Below are positions 5,084 to 7,120 of a stretch of 7,120 nt of DNA, one piece after another (positions within the stretch are counted from its first letter, which is position 1; the number at the start of each line of letters is the position of its first letter). The notes beneath the pieces were generated by a model that searched no databases, was not told the DNA's origin, and saw only the letters and a program-made list of their open reading frames with translations. The stretch covers positions 1-7,120 of the forward strand of contig JAJDCT010000427.1 in the NCBI GenBank assembly GCA_029260695.1, in the 5' to 3' direction. The stretch comes from Phycisphaeraceae bacterium. Its GTDB lineage: Bacteria; Planctomycetota; Phycisphaerae; Phycisphaerales; Phycisphaeraceae. Position numbers and translations under genes: made by a program.

Positions 5084-6472
5084 CTATTTACGGGTTAGCT
5101 TCGACAGTTTTTCTTGAGTCCACTCTTGAGGGGTGTTGGGGAGCTTATCCAACATTTTCAACGCATTCTGTGCCTTCTCAACTTCATGCTGCACGTTTGC
5201 CTGCTTGTATAGAGCATGTGATCTGGTCCATAACTTGCGGGTTTCGTCAATCCTTCCAGATATCAATACAGTTAAACCAAGATTGAAAGAGGCATTGGCA
5301 ATACCTATAATCCACCCTATCTCCTCACTGATTTTCAATGATTCTTGGAGCTTTATCTCAGCATTGGCATCATCGCCAAGTTCGCCTAGGCCGCACCCCA
5401 AATTATTCAGACTGATTGCTATGTCACTTTTGTGGTGAAGTCTTCTGAAGAGCATTAGAGATTTTTCAGCATAAGCAGTTGCCTGGGAATGCTTTTTTTG
5501 GATTGAAAATAACCGCCCAATATTTCCGTATTCACGTGCTTTGCCCATCAGACCTTGGGGTGGAGGGATTGTCTTGAAAATTGCCAAGGCTTTGCGGTGC
5601 ATTTCCTCTGCATTTGCGAGGTAGATAACCTTCCCTTCCGGATCACTCAGTTTACTACGATCCTGATAAATCAACCCCAGATTGCCATAGCTAAAGGCTT
5701 TGTAAAGTTGATTCTCACCTGCCTTTTCACCGAGAAGTCGGTAGGTTCGCTCGGCGTCATCTAATTTGCCTTGAAGATTGAATAGCTCGCCCATCCGATT
5801 GACAGCTTCAAGGTCATTTGGGCAGGCCTTGATAATGATATTCAAGCGGTGCGCTAACTCTTCTAGATCGCCACGCAGGTATGCGATCTCTGCGATTTCA
5901 CGGCATAACTGGATGAGGTCGCTCATGTCCGGCTTGATCTTCTCGGCCTTTTGATTTGCGAGGGAAATCAACGCGGCCTGGAGTTGCTCGGCATCGCCGG
6001 TGGATCCGGCCTTCTCAATTGCGGCGCTGGCTTTCTCGTTGCCCCTCTCCGCTTCATCATCCACACGCTGAACCGCCTCGGTTATGAGTTGCTTCTGCTT
6101 AAGTTCCTCTTGTGCAGAATCAAGCTGGCGCTGTAACTCTGTCTGCTTGCTCTTGGCTTCATGGATGATGTGCCGGACGATTTCAGCTGGGACGCCTTGA
6201 TGTTGGTTGTAGATAACGTCGCCCTTCACCGCACCTGGGCTATTTGGGCCGGCAGATTGGCCAGAGACATCGTGCGCGGCTGGGGCCGGTTGATCGGTAA
6301 CTGGTTCATTACGGATTTCAATTTCCGCATCTTTGTACTTGGCCCGGAAGCGAGTCCATGATTTGGTCTTGAGTATCACGAACACCAGCACCACAATTAC
6401 AACAACTACCCCCGCCGTAAGGTACATATAGGTGGGGTCAAAAGTGCCCGAATTCCCCAGGATCGAGTGCAT
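5084..6472 (-). CDS. Membrane-anchored coiled-coil and TPR protein
   Basis: From the ATG at 6472 the protein has 462 residues. A single hydrophobic helix (about 18-34, rich in Val/Ile/Leu) is followed by a basic stretch (KTKSWTRFRAKYK), so the N-terminus should face outward and the rest the cytoplasm. Next come a Pro/Ala-rich linker (57-82), a GDVIYNQHQGVPAEIV motif (84-99), a charged coiled coil (about 104-145) and about six TPR-like helix pairs from 186 to near the C-terminus. The later ones repeat at about 40 residues (SYGNLGLIY, EYGNIGRLF, SLNNLGCGL, SFNLGLTVL), as in kinesin-light-chain/LGN-type TPRs. TPRs bind proteins, so a scaffold or sensor role is likely; the partner is unknown and no enzymatic domain is present. 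A TTG at 6502 would add ten residues; neither start has a well-spaced ribosome binding site. GC is clearly lower than in bioA or the EF-G-like gene (29 of 60 in one line counted). Its TAG is one base from the bioA stop. Confidence 0.85.
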   Translation of the reverse strand: MHSILGNSGTFDPTYMYLTAGVVVVIVVLVFVILKTKSWTRFRAKYKDAEIEIRNEPVTDQPAPAAHDVSGQSAGPNSPGAVKGDVIYNQHQGVPAEIVRHIIHEAKSKQTELQRQLDSAQEELKQKQLITEAVQRVDDEAERGNEKASAAIEKAGSTGDAEQLQAALISLANQKAEKIKPDMSDLIQLCREIAEIAYLRGDLEELAHRLNIIIKACPNDLEAVNRMGELFNLQGKLDDAERTYRLLGEKAGENQLYKAFSYGNLGLIYQDRSKLSDPEGKVIYLANAEEMHRKALAIFKTIPPPQGLMGKAREYGNIGRLFSIQKKHSQATAYAEKSLMLFRRLHHKSDIAISLNNLGCGLGELGDDANAEIKLQESLKISEEIGWIIGIANASFNLGLTVLISGRIDETRKLWTRSHALYKQANVQHEVEKAQNALKMLDKLPNTPQEWTQEKLSKLTRK

Positions 6473-6652
6473 AGCCTCAGAATACCCGAGCCTACTGCCC
6501 AAGGGTAGACCCAGCCATTACCTGCCAATTCGACACCATATAGATACACCCCCGACCGCTCCCGGCAGGTGGCCCACTCAGACGCCAACCACGAAGCACG
6601 CATAAGTTCATATCAATAAATATCTTACACCTCCATCCCATCTTCCCGCCCC

Positions 6653-6668
6653 TGGCACCTCCCTTGCA
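6653..6668 (+). promoter_or_regulatory. Sigma-54 (RpoN) -24/-12 promoter
   Basis: TGGCAC (6653-6658), five bases, then TTGCA (6664-6668) match the sigma-54 consensus TGGCAC-N5-TTGCW fully. The invariant GG and GC are ten bases apart, as required. The base after TGGCAC is C instead of the preferred G. The start would be near 6679, about 35 bases before the ATG at 6714. A weaker sigma-70-type reading overlaps it (CTGGCA at 6652-6657, 17 bases, TATATA at 6675-6680). Sigma-54 use would require an AAA+ activator; no paired upstream activator site is obvious. Confidence 0.65.
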
Positions 6669-6684
6669 ACTATCTATATACCCA

Positions 6685-6701
6685 CAGGCAACGTCTGCCT
6701 G
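6685..6701 (+). promoter_or_regulatory. Inverted repeat in the leader of the receiver-like gene
   Basis: CAGGCA (6685-6690) and TGCCTG (6696-6701) flank five bases (ACGTC), just after the predicted sigma-54 start and 12 bases before the ATG. It could be a small leader hairpin that affects translation, or an operator. The gene lacks a clear Shine-Dalgarno sequence. Confidence 0.35.
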
Positions 6702-6713
6702 CGATGATCTGCT

Positions 6714-7120
6714 ATGAACGACACAACCCCCCAACCCGACAGCCGCTTCAACGTCCTGCTCACCGAGGACCGCCAGCACTCCGCCGGCCACTGGACCCGT
6801 CAGCTGCCCCGGCTGCTTGAGCCCCAGGGTGTCCGGTCCTACGTCGCGAGTTCCGGCCGGGAGGCTGTGGGCATGGTCAACGACCTGGAGATCCACGCCG
6901 CTTTGATCGATCTGGCCACCCCCCAGGACGATCCGACTCAAGTGCCCCCCGGTTCCGGCTCCAGCCCCGGCGGTATCTCCGGCGGCGAAGCCCAAGGCCT
7001 ATGGGTCCTGGAAGTCCTCCGCCGTCTGCCAAACCGCCCGCCGATCGTCGTCGTCAACAGCCGAGCCATCGCACGCATCCAGGCCCAACGCTTCCTCAAC
7101 GACGCCCTGCGCCTCGGTGC
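6714..7120 (+). CDS. Response-regulator receiver-like protein, 3' end outside window
   Basis: The frame is open from the ATG at 6714 to the window end (135 codons plus two bases), so only the N-terminal part is seen. It resembles a CheY-like receiver: a first strand FNVLLTED with acidic Glu18 and Asp19, a helix WTRQLPRLLEPQG, a strand and loop SYVASSGREAV (the usual dGxxAl position), a third strand AALIDLATP with Asp66 at the phosphorylation site, and a fourth strand PPIVVVNSR with Ser116 near the conserved Ser/Thr. Between Asp66 and the next helix (GLWVLEVLRRLP) lies an unusual Pro/Gly/Ser-rich stretch (about 71-91). The conserved Lys would fall beyond the window or be absent. Any output domain is not visible. 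The preceding sigma-54 element suggests conditional expression. Divergent receivers of this kind may be phosphorylated or act as plain interaction modules; the sequence shown does not decide. Confidence 0.72.
   Translation, partial: MNDTTPQPDSRFNVLLTEDRQHSAGHWTRQLPRLLEPQGVRSYVASSGREAVGMVNDLEIHAALIDLATPQDDPTQVPPGSGSSPGGISGGEAQGLWVLEVLRRLPNRPPIVVVNSRAIARIQAQRFLNDALRLG

Noticed and set aside
6492..6995. Minus-strand open frame across the intergenic region and the receiver-like gene
   Set aside because: It covers the sigma-54 element and the opposite strand of the receiver-like coding region; Gly/Ala-rich with no motif.

Overview
The window looks like chromosomal DNA from a GC-rich bacterium, most plausibly a planctomycete of the Phycisphaerae type. 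This rests on a divergent elongation factor G paralogue standing alone, a tiny lysine/arginine-rich histone-H1-like protein, a near-consensus sigma-54 promoter, weak or absent Shine-Dalgarno sequences on several genes, and TTG start use. The taxonomic guess is inference; no rRNA or other phylogenetic marker is present. There is no tRNA, rRNA, CRISPR array or recognisable transposase.

Layout. Bases 1-324 carry no gene I can support, but hold a rho-independent terminator (157-190) reading on the minus strand. At 325-606 (minus) lies a 93-residue protein built from only six residue types, encoded partly by tandem 42-bp and 39-bp repeats. Bases 607-1185 are a gene-free gap with a candidate minus-strand promoter overlapped by an inverted repeat, a separate 15-bp palindrome, and the terminator of the next gene. 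At 1186-3255 (minus) is a full-length EF-G-like GTPase with a TTG start, a strong ribosome binding site and a good sigma-70-type promoter. A divergent intergenic region (3256-3543) holds a 29-bp near-perfect palindrome. At 3544-5082 (plus) is bioA, enlarged by low-complexity insertions, one with strong G-quadruplex potential and one with a small hairpin. One base beyond its stop ends a convergent gene (5084-6472, minus) for a membrane-anchored coiled-coil/TPR protein of visibly lower GC. From 6714 (plus) a receiver-like protein runs off the end, preceded by a textbook -24/-12 sigma-54 element.

How the genes fit together. They do not form one operon or pathway: the strands alternate and each gene has its own signals. 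The two minus-strand genes at the left are separated by a terminator, so the histone-like gene is probably transcribed alone. bioA has no other biotin gene beside it. The TPR gene and the sigma-54-preceded receiver gene are divergent and could share regulation, but nothing here proves it. I did not find a clear previously undescribed system. The most checkable novelties are the sigma-54 promoter with its atypical receiver, the 29-bp palindrome before bioA, and the repeat-like insertions inside bioA.
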